This document shows positions 42,715 to 53,810 of a DNA stretch of 64,000 nt, piece after piece; position 1 is the stretch's first letter; each line of letters begins with the position of its first letter. Where the stretch lies: the NCBI GenBank assembly GCA_017163975.1, contig JAFFSR010000373.1, positions 1,481,501 to 1,545,500 of the forward strand, written 5' to 3'. Source of the DNA: Anastatus disparis (taxonomy: Eukaryota > Arthropoda > Insecta > Hymenoptera > Eupelmidae). Made by a program: the position numbers and the translations under genes. Under the pieces are notes generated by a model. The model did not search any database, was not told the DNA's origin, and was given only the letters and a program-made list of their open reading frames with translations.

Positions 42715-45700
42715 TTAAACATTTATACCTATATCTTTTAAAAACATTATTATGTGAAAATATGCTTTGCCTTTAGGTTCACACAAAATTGAGTCAATGT
42801 TAAGCGGTAGATACATATTTATAGAACGTATTAATTTTTTTCGCTGTACTTCATACTTTTTACATTGCCAGATAACGTGATTTAGATCTTTATCTGATTC
42901 TCCACAATCGCATTTCGCAGACTCTACCACACCAATTCTGTACAGAGACGCAGCGAGGGCATAATGGTTAGAGCGCATTCTTCTTATGTTAACAATGACT
43001 TCTCTAGAATAATTTGAGTTTTTATACCAAGGTGTTTTATTAGAGTCATAAAACAATTCAAAATACTTAACGCCCTTAGACTAACCCTGGTTTACAATCC
43101 TGTTGCTAGTGTTGTAACTCGCACTTTTCTTATATTGAGAAAAAAAATCTGTGTATGGTATAGTGATGTCAGTATCAGGAGAGCAGGCAGTGGCTGTTTT
43201 GGCTTGAATATCAGCCTCCTCATTTCCATCGATTCCCATATGTGCAGGGAGCCAATAGAAACTGACAGTAGTGTTATGGATGTTATCTTTATAGAATTCA
43301 TTAATCTTTTCTTTAATTTTCAGTATATATGGGTTTGTTCTGATATTGAATTCGCAAGATTTTAACGCTTGCAGTGCACTAAGTGAGTAAGTGAAGATGA
43401 GGAAGCTGTACATATTGTGAGTATTAATTATTTTGAGAGCCATTTCAATGGCAACACATTCAGCAGTAAAAATCGAAGCCTCTGTTCTAATAGAATCAGT
43501 ATGTTTGATGTTTAAAAAGGGGCAAATACATGAAGCCCCAACAGAGTTCGCAGTGGAATATTTTGAACCATCTGTGTATATGGGTATTGCATTTTGTTGT
43601 AAGAGGAATGTTGTGAGGTCTTGATTAGGATTATTTGATGTCTGCAGGTTTTGTCCTATTGTAAGATCGTGTGGAATGCTTGTGACTACAGTGTCATAAT
43701 TGTGATTATATATAGAGTATTGTTTTTGTGAATTAAGTACAGTGGCATGGGTTATAACAGAATGAGCTATACTATGTTTTAAACTTCGTCCTTCCTTATT
43801 ATTTTTATTGCAAATGTTTATGTATTTCAGAGTTGTTTTGTAAGTGAGAGAGCTATTGTTGGTTTAGATTTTTGCAAAGTATTTTTCACCCATTAAAGTA
43901 GTTCTGTCAATTATCATGTCAATCTTAGTTTCACCAAGGAGAATGTTTGTGGGAGTGCTTTTCCTGTATCCTAGCGCCATTCTGATGGCAGAGTATTGGA
44001 TTCTTTCAAGTCTGTTTTGTAATGTAGGACTTTTAGGGTATGTGATAAAGCAACAGTAATTTATAATAGATCTGAGAAAAGATTTGTATAAAATAAGAAG
44101 AGTGCTAGGGTCAGACCCCCACCATTTTCCACATAGAAATTTAACTATATTGATGGCTCTGGAGCATTTTTGAAATACCTGTTTATAATGGGTGGTAAAA
44201 GACAGTAAATAATCAAAGGTGACACCCAAAAATCGGACTGATCTACTTGATGGTATTAGATAGTCATCAACTTTGAGAGACATAGTACCAGGAAGAACTT
44301 TATTATTGTTAAAGTGAAGAAATTTAGTCTTTTGTGGAGCAAGTTGAAGTCCAAGTTGTAGTAAATTGTTTTGGATTTTTATTATTGCATTGTTCAAAAT
44401 GCGCGTTCCCCTTTTGATGTTTTTGCATTTAATATAAAGGGCTATATCATCTGCAAACTGTGAAATTTGAATAGACTTCTGAAGATTAGTAACGATTTTA
44501 GAAACATAGATTATATAAAGTAGCGGACTCAATACACCCCCCTGTGGGACACCTTTGTAGACGAAGTGAGGGATATGATTAGTTTCATTCGTGTAGATGT
44601 ATCGCTGATGCATAATAAAATGTATATATCGAATTAGAGACTCTGGAAAACCAAGTTCAGCTAGAAGAATATTAAAAATGTTGATATCAACATTGTCAAA
44701 AGCTCCCTGAACATCAAGAAAGGCAGCCAAGACATGTTTTTTTTCTATGAAGGACTCATCCACAGTCATTGCCAGATTTATGATATTATCTGTACATGAT
44801 CTGTCTTTTCTAAATCCGTTTTGACTGTTTGGAAGTAAGCTATTAGTTTCAGCCCGGAATTGCAACCTGTTTTTAATCATGGTCTCAAAAAGTCTGCATA
44901 AGCAGGAAGTGAGTGCTATTGGCCTGAGTCCTATTCCTTCAGGTTTGGGGACAAAATGGATAAAGGAGTTTTTCCAACTATGTGGATAATCATTACAAGA
45001 GTACATAGAGTTAAATATGTCCAAAAGCAACAGTTTAAATTTAGTAGGTATTCTTTTGATAACCTCGAAATCAATCCCATCCATCCCACATGCAGAGCTG
45101 TCTTTCTTCTCACTGAGAGCAATGTTAAACTCAGTGAAGGAGAATGCCTTTTCTAAGAAAGGGTTTTCTCCGCATTGAGGAACTTGTCTGGGATCAGTTT
45201 CTATCCAGGGGGGGGGCTTAGTTTGTTTAATGTGTTATGAATATCTGTGTTTTGTAAATGATTGTCAGTGTGTTGTGGTGTAACTTTTACCCATTTATTT
45301 TTAAAAATTTTACATTTGTTCCATACTAAACTCTGACTGGTACGTAGGTCAATTGACGAGGCAAATTTCTTAAAGCAATCTTTTTTTTTTCTTAAACATT
45401 CTAGTAGCAATCGTGCAGTTTTTGTTGTAAGAGATTAAGTCTTCAAGTTTTCGTGAGTGTTTCCATTTTTTATATGATGCCAATCTTAGTCTCTTAACCC
45501 TGTCACAGTCAGAGTCCCACCAAGGAACAGGGTTATGTCGCTTTTTATTATTACATGCTTTTTTGCCTAGTATTATATTTCGTTTATTAGCATTACTAAT
45601 TTCTGAGTTAATGATGTCAATAAAAAAATTATATTTATCTGAAGCTGATAAATCATCATAATTGTCAGCAAGAAATTTATCGTCATTATTATCAAGGCCA

Positions 45701-46463
45701 TCAGAAAAAAGTTGCCAATTAGTACGTACTGTTTTTAGCTTAAAGTTTTTTTTTCATAAAAATGCCTAATACGCTCTATAGGATAATTTACATATATTGA
45801 AAAATGGTCAGATCCTAAAGTCTCTTCGCAAACCTCATAGGAAACCTCATTAGAAATATTGGTGCTAGAAATTACAAGGTCGAGATTTGATTGATAATTT
45901 TGACGCTCATTAACGTAAGTTACGGTATCAATATTATGTAGAAATAAATTGTTATCTAGTAAAGTTAATTCTAAGCTATGACCATTATTATCAGTGTGTT
46001 CACAATTCCACATTGTGTTGTGAGAGTTAAAATCACCGAGCACTATACATCTTTGACTGTTAACCACATTAATAAAAAGGTCTTGCCATGAGGCTTGAGA
46101 GAGACTGTGACCCAGCGGTCTATAACATAGAAATAAATCTAAGCTTGGTTTAACACTCGTAATGGTAACGCCGCATATTTCAAATAAGTCTTGATTTGTT
46201 GTAGTACAGTCAATGCTTACATAAGGAATATTTCTTCTGATGAGTAGTAGAAGTCCTCCTCCCCTCCCATTGAGCCTGTCTTTTCTGTAGGTTTCAAAGC
46301 CCGGAAAGTTGAAGTTATGCAATGGGGTAAGCCAGGTCTCGACACATGCTAAAATGTCTATGCGTGGAAGAATTGTAGAAATCTCATTATATTTCGGGAG
46401 AATGCTACGCGCATTCCAAAACATAATTTTAATGTCTTTATGCTTATGTATATTTGTATTCAT
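42715..46463 (-). pseudogene. LINE ORF2: endonuclease, reverse transcriptase, RNase H
   Basis: Endonuclease (46463-45735): FWNARS, ETWL, GRGGGLLLL, LGDFNSHN and GSDHFSI, an APE-type set. Reverse transcriptase (45084-43864): AFLDVQGAFDNV, GVPQGGVLSPLLY and QFADDIALY (catalytic F/YADD). RNase H starts about 43590 (YTDGSK, AECVAIEMAL) and continues at 43443-43081 with WLPAHMGIDGNEEAD. The C-terminal Cys/His motif CDCGESDKDLNHVIWQC is at 43056-42715. Frame changes occur at runs of nine A (about 45750), ten A (about 45390) and nine C (about 45205). In-frame stops lie at 43864 (TAA) and 43081 (TAG). The RNase H position usually Asp in D-S-L-S-A-L reads Tyr. Confidence 0.9.
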
Positions 46464-46484
46464 TTTGTATTTTTTTTTTTTTTT

Positions 46485-47870
46485 TTAATTATCATCACCA
46501 TCTTGTGAGCTAGCGTCGTCTGTTTGTGATTCTATCTCTTCTGTAGAGCATACCCTTTTCGTTATTCTCAAAATGCGGCTCTTTAAATTTCTATCATTAA
46601 TGAAGTTGATGACACTGTTCAACATGTCTAGGAGAGCAGACGTTTCTTTGGTAAATTCTTCAGCTAGCGATGGAATATCCTTGTGTCCATAAGAGTCAAA
46701 TAGAAACTTAGAAAATTCTTGAAAGTTAAGCGGAAATTTATCAGTATTGTTATCAATATATGGTTTAGCAGACATTACTTGAGCTTCTAGTTCTATCGCA
46801 GTGAGTTCAAGCCTAGGTTTCTTTCTACCTGAATTAATTTTCTTCTTATGCTGTATTTGACATTTAGAGCTGTTAGATTTATTAGTATTTAATAGCTGAG
46901 TAGAATTTTCCGCTGAGCCATTGAAAGATACTATAGATGAAAGAGAGAGAGGCCTTTTGAAATTTTTGTCGTTGTTTTGATTATCTTGTGACGTTGAAGA
47001 AATGTTTATTGAATCTTGCTTATCTGTAGGTAAATTGTTTTTATTATTTAGATTAGTACATTGTTCCATGGTTTCGTTGTCCATCGTGTTTACATTTGTA
47101 TTGTTAATCTCTTTCTGTTTGATATTATCTATTTGAGTTGTTTTGGGTAGAGATGGAAAATTCTTATCGTAATTAGAATTGTTCGTATTGTCATTGTTTT
47201 GACTTGAAGTGTTTATTGGACACTGCTTAGCTATGTGCCCCGATTCCTTACATATGAAACACTTCATGAAGTCTGAAAATGCAAAAATTCTAAATATGTT
47301 GCCTTCATAATTGACCTGTAATGATTCGGGCACTAAAGATAAACTGTCAGGATGTATAAAAACTTGTCTACGAAAGCTCACTATATGTGCGCAACCAGGA
47401 ATTGAAACTCTAGCTCTAATTGATGTGACCTTGGAAACCAGTTTGATTTTAAGGTTGACTAGAGCTTTTTCTAATACCTCATGCGGAATAGACGGTCTGA
47501 CATTGGATAGTATTATACGCTTAGAACGCGCTATCAGTGGTCGAAAATACAGCAACTTATTATGAATGTTTATACTTTTATGAGCGTCAACTAAATGATC
47601 AGAAATTTCCTTTGAATTGAAATAGACGCACAAACGATTGTTTGAAATTCTAGAAATCGCAACAATACACTCACTTTTGATTAACTTTAAAATTTCCAAA
47701 ACATAATTATCTAAAGTGCAGTTTTCCAATGAGTCAAGGACAACAGCCTGCTCATCTTTGGGAAAATTCTCTGCACTTATAATCGATGAAAAACTTTTAT
47801 TTTGACTAATTGATGCTGTTTGCGTATTATCCGAAGCGGCATGGTCTCCCCCATGAGGAGCTATCTTCAC
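46485..47870 (-). CDS. LINE ORF1 (Gag-like, CCHC knuckle)
   Basis: An open frame of 461 codons. A single retroviral-type zinc knuckle, CFICKESGHIAKQC, lies at about residues 206-219, after an RRM-like nucleic-acid-binding region (IILSNVRPSIPHEVLEKAL). The rest is Asn/Ser-rich linker and a C-terminal helix region. ORF1 proteins of I-type LINEs coat the RNA and carry it to the nucleus. No ATG is found near the expected start: the frame opens on GTG at 47870 and reaches back to a TAG about 50 bases upstream. The start codon is therefore missing or unusual in this copy. The stop lies 21 bp before the apparent ORF2 start. Confidence 0.82.
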   Translation of the reverse strand: MKIAPHGGDHAASDNTQTASISQNKSFSSIISAENFPKDEQAVVLDSLENCTLDNYVLEILKLIKSECIVAISRISNNRLCVYFNSKEISDHLVDAHKSINIHNKLLYFRPLIARSKRIILSNVRPSIPHEVLEKALVNLKIKLVSKVTSIRARVSIPGCAHIVSFRRQVFIHPDSLSLVPESLQVNYEGNIFRIFAFSDFMKCFICKESGHIAKQCPINTSSQNNDNTNNSNYDKNFPSLPKTTQIDNIKQKEINNTNVNTMDNETMEQCTNLNNKNNLPTDKQDSINISSTSQDNQNNDKNFKRPLSLSSIVSFNGSAENSTQLLNTNKSNSSKCQIQHKKKINSGRKKPRLELTAIELEAQVMSAKPYIDNNTDKFPLNFQEFSKFLFDSYGHKDIPSLAEEFTKETSALLDMLNSVINFINDRNLKSRILRITKRVCSTEEIESQTDDASSQDGDDN

Positions 47871-48034
47871 CCGCCTTCTGGTATAAGAAAATTTGCTTTG
47901 TGTTGTCTAGTATTGGCGTTTTTCAATATTGTAACACAGAGCGACCACAACTCAACACAACTTGTTTACTCGCGAACCATAGCGGAGCAACAAGAAAACA
48001 CGTCTGTACTGTACGAGAGCAGACGTGAAACTGG

Positions 48035-48285
48035 TTTTCGCTATGCTTTACATTTGTAGAACCTTTCGGCCTACCACGCCTACGCCTGATCGGTTCGGAC
48101 TCAGTTTGACGCATACGCTTTACAGTGCGTGTTACGACGATGGCTGTTTTACGCGAACGACCTCGCTTCCTATTCGATTTTTCGGGTTGGGGAGCATCAT
48201 CGCTCGCAGGCGGTCGCACATAACCTGAGCCCGAGTCTCCGTCGGCACACGGAGTCGCATCGCTCGCAGGAGACGGGTTGCTCAT
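48035..48285 (-). pseudogene. Basic Gypsy integrase tail with AT-hook, cut by the LINE
   Basis: A frame following integrase codes for an acidic/Pro-rich stretch, then KSNRKRGRSRKTAIV and RRRGRPKGSTN. The latter is a canonical AT-hook core (RGRP) that binds the minor groove of AT-rich DNA. It is offset from the integrase frame (which stops at 48197), so a frame change near 48280 is required. The LINE insertion at 48034 ends it. It may be the C-terminal extension of integrase or the start of a small third ORF. Confidence 0.5.
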
Positions 48286-49507
48286 GTGCGCGTGTTTGGT
48301 CCAACGGTGGTTGAGATGGTGTTTCGTCTTCTTGCCTTGCTATATATGGTTTTAATTGCTCTACGTGAACAGGGCCGTAAGCATTACTATCTTGATCTAT
48401 CAGTCTGTATGTGTTAGAGCCACATTTCGCAGTGATCACATACGGGCCTACAAACTTAGGTGCAAGCTTACTTGCAATACCCTGAGCAGCCGAAGAGAGT
48501 ATTTTATTCCTTTTTCATACTAGATCTCCAATGTCATATTCTACTTCTCTTCGACGAATATCATATGCATCAGCCTGCTTTTGTTGCGCAGACTGTGCAC
48601 GTTCTGCCCCCTGTTCGTGTAGCAAAGGTAATTTGCTTACACGCCTTTGCCAGTTCGTTACTTCTTGTAACCTTTCGTTTTCTCAAGCAGTTATGTCTTC
48701 TTTCCTTTTCAGTGAGCTCGGAGGTACTGCCTGTCTACCGTAATTTAACATTGCAGGACGTGTACCAGTCGTACTCTGTTTTGCAGTGTTATATGCAAAC
48801 ATAATCTCTGGTAGCTTTTCGTCCCACGAGCGATGATTTTCGTTAATAAATGCTGTAATCATGGTTTTGACTGTCCGGTTTATCCTTTCGACCGGGTTTT
48901 CCTGCGGGTGGTACGTTGGAGTAGTGTTATGACAAATATCTGTTTCATTTAGATATTTATCTATCATGTGATTCCTGAACTCTGATCCATTATCATATAA
49001 GAAAATCTCAGGCGCACCAAACCTTAGAATAATTCTTTCTGTTAGTGCTTTTAAGATCGTGGGTGCATTTGCCTTTCTAATAGGTATTTACTCCACCCAT
49101 TTTGTAAATACGTCCTCAAAAATCAAAGCATATTCATAACCTTGTTTACTCCTTGGAAAAGGACCTGTTACGTCACCCGCAACGACCTTCCATGGACCTG
49201 TAATTTCTCTTTTACCCATTAAGCCTGCAGGTAATTTTTGCTCTACCTTGCATTGTTGGCAAATTTCGCAACTCTTAACGTACTATGCCACTGTTTTCTC
49301 TATATATGGCCAGTAATAATATAGTTTTACGCGAGCTATTGTTTTATCTCGACCTAAATGGATAGCTGTCGGCTCGTCGTGACATTCGTGCAATACTTCT
49401 GCTCGGTTTTCAGTGGGAACGACGAGTTTCCATGCGTCAGCATCTCCCATTGTTGCTTCAGTGAACCTGTCCGGTACCTAGCGGTACAATTGACCTTCAA
49501 CTATCTT
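48197..49507 (-). pseudogene. Gypsy integrase with several in-frame stops
   Basis: Translation on the minus strand gives an HHCC region (HECHDEP ... HLG ... CEICQQC). The core follows with D in AGDVTGPF, D in FLYDNGSEF and E in NPVERINRTVK, and then a GPY/F-type end (KFVGPYVITAKCGS, HVEQLKPYI). At least six stop codons interrupt one otherwise continuous frame, near 49508, 49478, 49283, 49088, 48683 and 48515. Frames themselves hold, so decay is mostly by base substitution. The enzyme would have produced the 4-bp AGAA duplication. Confidence 0.85.
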
Positions 49508-50719
49508 TCATCTTGGATAGTCATCTGGGTTACTCATAACCTGTTGAAGCAGAGACTTATACCACAAATCATTGGTTTGCGACGCCCAACTTAGTGCAGT
49601 TAAATGAGTGTCGCAGTCCATTGAATCTTCATGCATGCGTGATAGTGCATCAGGCACATAATTAAATGCGCCTTTTCTGTGCTCAACAGTGTAAGAGTAA
49701 CCCTGCAGCTCCAGCGCCCATCGCGCTGGAGCTGCAGGGTTGCATCGCGAATTTTCTTTTATCCTAATTTGATGGTACGCACTGCTCAAATCCATTGTAG
49801 AGATGTATCTTGCTTTCTGCAATTTACGCAAAATATCATCCATTCTTGGCAATGGATACGCATCAGGTTTTGTAACTGCATTAACTTTCCTAAAGTCAAT
49901 ACAAAATCTGAACTTGCCATTTGGTTTCTTAACACGAACCACCGGACTTGACCAACTGCATATTGAAGGTTCAATAATGTCTGCAGCTAGCATCTCATTA
50001 ACCTGCTCGTGCATCCACTCTTCGACTTTTTTAGAAACAGGATAATATTTCTGTTTAATAGGTCGTGCAGAGCCTGTATCGATCTCATGTTCGATCCAGT
50101 CTGTACAACCTATAGGAGTATCATCTTCTCCTAATATTTCTGTAACTAGTCTTTTTACCTGAGCACGATCGGCTGCTGATACGTTAGCCCAACCGACTGA
50201 GCGTAATTTAGCAACATACAATTGCCGGAGCGCAGCGATTTCTAAATTCACTTTCACATTTGTGTCTTTAAAAGAAAGTTTATTTTTGCACGGATCGAAG
50301 ATAGCCTTAAATGCTCGTATAAAGTTGCCACCTAGATAACATTCTTCGTCTAGGCTAGGCATAATCGCAGAACGGATTGTTTTTGTAACTCCGCTTATAG
50401 TAAACGGTAAGTCAACATAACCTACTAGTGAGCATGATCCACCATCTGCTACTTTAGCGAATCTGTCCGTAGCTGGTATTAAATGCACATTACATGAAGC
50501 TGCCAACTGCAAACCTATAGAATTCATCACCGTGCGTGATGCACCTGGGTCATACAAGGCCCTTATACGGTAATCTCCGATCACTACAGTGAGCCACCAT
50601 CGAGCTTCATCATCAATATCTGATTGCGGATGTTCTTCCTGATCACTTGTCTCTGCCTGACAAGTGCGAGACTTGCTCTGCTCTGCTACTTGGGTTTCCG
50701 GTAACTTTTTTTCTACCAT
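49508..50719 (-). pseudogene. Gypsy protease and reverse transcriptase with internal deletion
   Basis: An aspartic protease signature (RALYDPGASRTVMN; Pro replaces the usual Thr/Ser) is followed by reverse transcriptase up to MDLSSAYHQIRIKENSR. The frame then jumps directly to the end of RNase H (RWALELQGYSYTVEHRKG, then YVPDALSRM). The Y-x-D-D palm, thumb and most of RNase H are missing, roughly 1 kb or more by family comparison. The join lies at a perfect 19-bp hairpin (49699-49741). This copy cannot make reverse transcriptase, yet the frame stays open across the join. Confidence 0.88.
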
Positions 50720-50769
50720 CTTTCTAGTAGAGAGTTCTGAGGTCTCTTAATCCTCGTTAGGAACAGTAG

Positions 50770-52761
50770 GTACCTCGTCTACTTGTTCCCTTGCCCTTTT
50801 CCCGCACATTGTGGGCAAGACCACTGAGTGTAGCCAGGTAGCCCGCAACGGTAACAATTGAGGTTAGGATTTCAGTTTTTTGTACCACTTTGCTTCCCTC
50901 CATTGGTTTTACCATTACTTAAGTTTTCAGTCTCATTTTCTTTTTGGCCTTGGCTTTGTTGCTCGGAGTTACCAATCCCTAGATTGGGTTTACGAGGTGG
51001 TCTCTTAAAATTTTGTCGTCTCTTAGGAGAATTTCCTCGTGATGAGTTAAGCAGTAGAGACTTTTGTGCGTTATCCTCATTGGGCTTTTGCTGCTTTACA
51101 AAAGTCTCCCTAAGTTCACGCATCTCTTTTGCTAATTGGGTTAGCACTTTCCCAAGATTTAACTGCTCAGCAGATACCTGCTTGTCAGATACGGCCGCTA
51201 CTTGTGGCTTACTGTCTCTAGGCTTGCTTGATGGCCGGTAAGCCACATCAGGTAATAAGGACTGTTCAGGCGGAGGCAGTGGTCTGTAGACCCTTTCTGC
51301 CTCAAGTGTCAGTTCAGCTTCTACAGCTACAGCTTTTTCCAATAATGATTCGATATCTACTATTTCATCCCTTCTTACCATTCTCTGAATTTCCGGTAAT
51401 AGGTTACGATGCAGTAGATCGAGCTGTTGGTTTATATCTGGCAAAGGCACTTGCTTCAAGACTATAGACTGCAGACAAGTAATATAGTCACGCACAGGCT
51501 CGTGTTTGCCTTGCGTGCGTGCGTTAGCTTCTGCTAACAATCTTTGTTGAAAGCGTCTGCTATGGCCATACCAACGTAATGCTGCTTCTTCGAACTAAGC
51601 CCATGTTTGCCACGAGTGTCTATTATTCCTATATCAAGTGGCAGCAACTCTTGTTAGCAGTTCGGAGAGCGTGGATAGTAAGTCGCTCTCGTTGAGTTTA
51701 GCAAGTGCTCTGCACTCTTCTACTCTCGTTAAGAAGAGGTCTATGCTTTGGCCTCGTTCACCCGAGAACGTAACGTTCTAGCGGCGCGCTATATGACCCA
51801 CGTCTGTAGTTTTATTTGCGTTTGCTGTTCAGTCACTGTGCCTAGTCTGATCAACGTTAACTGTCGCACTGTTTGCAGTGTAAGGGGTCCCTCCCCCCTC
51901 GACTGTACGTGCACCTGTAGTACCAGTTGACAAATTATTGCGGCTTCCATAGCTTAGTGCATTTGCGCTTGCATTGTTATTTTCTTGGTTATCTAATGGG
52001 CTGCTACTGTTAGCGTAATGTACGCTAAATGTATCACGAAAGTTGACATGCTGTTCGGTACTTTTATTTCCTTGGGGGTTTTCCCGTCCAGGTGTTACCT
52101 CACCTGTAGCCTGATGGAACAGCTGTGGGCTCGAAGATTTCGGCTGTGATAGCACTTCCACTTTTAGTGATAGCGAATCCATTGTAGTTGCCATTCCCTT
52201 TACCTTAGACGACACATCTTTTACCTGGTTATGTATTGTAGTAAGGTAGTCTAGTAATTCCTTAGGTATATTCGAGACATTTACGGCTATTTCTTGTCCT
52301 TGTTGTTCTTGGCGGTTTTCGAGTGGTACCTGATCGTTGCGCATTTTGCTTTGCGTAACGTTACTTAACGCAGTATTTAAATTTCTCACCACCGTTTCGT
52401 CATTACGCAATACGGTGAGTGGGTGCTCTTCGTTTGGGTCTATGTTTTCGTCCAAGATCGTAGACCCTGTTTTTTCGAATATTGCCTTTTCTATGAAATC
52501 TTGCCTGACCGAAAGGCGGTGTTGTCGTATCGCCATTTCGTTTTCTGCAGAGCTTGATTCCTCAAAGTCTACTGCTGTATAATTATCTAACAGCCATCGT
52601 ACTACTCGATGTGACTGTTCGTAAGGTAACCCTTCTTGCCTTAGTTCCAATGCTTGAACAGTTTCTAACAAGTCATCTTCCGATAGATATGCTGCCCATT
52701 TATGGACTTTTATAGCGGTAGCTTTGTGACTCTCGTCGACCGATTTTTGTTGCGTGGCCAT
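50770..52761 (-). pseudogene. Gypsy gag, interrupted
   Basis: The N-terminal part (52761-51829, starting MATQQKSVDESHKATAIKVH) is helical and charged, of unknown fold. The capsid-like part continues through ALRWYGH and 51540-50872 (VRDYITCLQSIVLK, then LLHRNLLPEIQRM), resembling the retrotransposon gag domain. A Cys-rich knuckle (CYRCGLPG, then CPQC) lies at about 50856-50800 in another frame. Stops lie between 51829 and about 51590 and frame changes near 50870. Gag would form the particle that packages the element RNA. Confidence 0.78.
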
Positions 52762-53794
52762 CTTGTGGTGATTCGTCTTTCTAGATTATATATTAATAGC
52801 GCACACCTAACTGTGTAAGGACAATTTATTTATCATACAATTGTATCAAACGTGTAGTGTAAGAAAATGTTTAATTTTTGAATGAAAATTTCGAGAAGAA
52901 ATTTTTTTTATTTTCTTTGTGACACACACTGCGCTGATCAATTGCCACACTACGGGCTGGCAAATTTTGATGAGAGAGAATTTGTAATTCGTAACAAAGA
53001 TTATAAATTTTTAATTCTATTAAATCATGCATACACGAAAGAAAGAGAAAAAAAAAATTTCAGACCCTTTAAAATATATATATATAAAAATATATTTTAA
53101 CTTTTATTTAATTCAATTTTATATTAAATATATATATAAAAAAATTACACTTTATGCTCTTATTGAGGTTAGATTCTTATTATATTAAAGGGCTGTTAAT
53201 AACAAATCTAATTTCAACTTCCTCGACAGTTTAAATCAATATTTCTCTCTCACCATTGAAGTCAAGCAACTATGACTAACGACCTACTCGGCAATAGGGT
53301 TATATAACTAACGCACGTTTTTATTTTAAATAACTTCTAAATGCCTGTTCGCTTTTTCTCTTAAAGCGAACAAAAGCATGCAGAGTTTTTATCTTTTGCA
53401 CTCTGCGTCTAGCAAACGTCGACAAAACTTGCGCGTTATCTAGAGAGAAAAAGAAAATTTTCGCTGGGACACGTGGGGACGCAATTTTATTTTTAAAGAA
53501 AATTTTGTTCTATATTTCCGAAAAAATTACAAAAAGGAAAGAGAAAAAAAATTTTTTAAATTTTAAATTCAATAAATTTTTTGTAATAATAATTTCGTTT
53601 TACGAAAAAAAAAAAATTTTTATTCAACACGTGTTGTACTTAATTTTTGCTGTAGGCAAACGCCATCTTTAATACAAAAATTTTTAAGCAACGCAAAGCC
53701 TGTTCGCTTTAACGCCGGCTACTTGCTCGGCGCCATTTGCAAATTTTGGTTTATTATATAACGCGCAAAGACCTGATCCCGTTGACGCATCTAT
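52762..53794 (-). other. Gypsy 5' leader
   Basis: About 1 kb between the primer site and gag. It is AT-rich with A/T runs and contains no plausible gene; the ORF at 52882-53100 lies on the opposite strand and looks random. The packaging signal is expected here but cannot be identified. Confidence 0.5.
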
Positions 53795-53807
53795 ACGTTG
53801 GGCGCCA
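53795..53807 (-). other. Primer-binding site, tRNA-Lys type
   Basis: TGGCGCCCAACGT on the minus strand starts 3 bases inside the 5' LTR edge. This is the complement of a lysine tRNA 3' end, as used by gypsy and Osvaldo-type elements. Confidence 0.85.
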
Positions 53808-53810
53808 TTT

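Larger units (their letters stand above)
42563..48033 (-). mobile_element. Full-length I-clade LINE nested in the Gypsy element
   Basis: An 11-bp duplication, GTTTTCGCTAT, flanks it (42552-42562 and 48034-48044). The minus-strand 3' end is a poly(A) of about 18 bases at 42579-42563. The 5' end begins CAGTTTCACG, and AGACGTG starts exactly at +28 counted from the A of CAGT, matching the initiator plus DPE promoter of I, Jockey and F elements. It encodes an ORF1 with a CCHC knuckle and an ORF2 with endonuclease, reverse transcriptase and RNase H. Presence of RNase H points to the I group rather than Jockey. ORF2 is broken. Confidence 0.92.
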
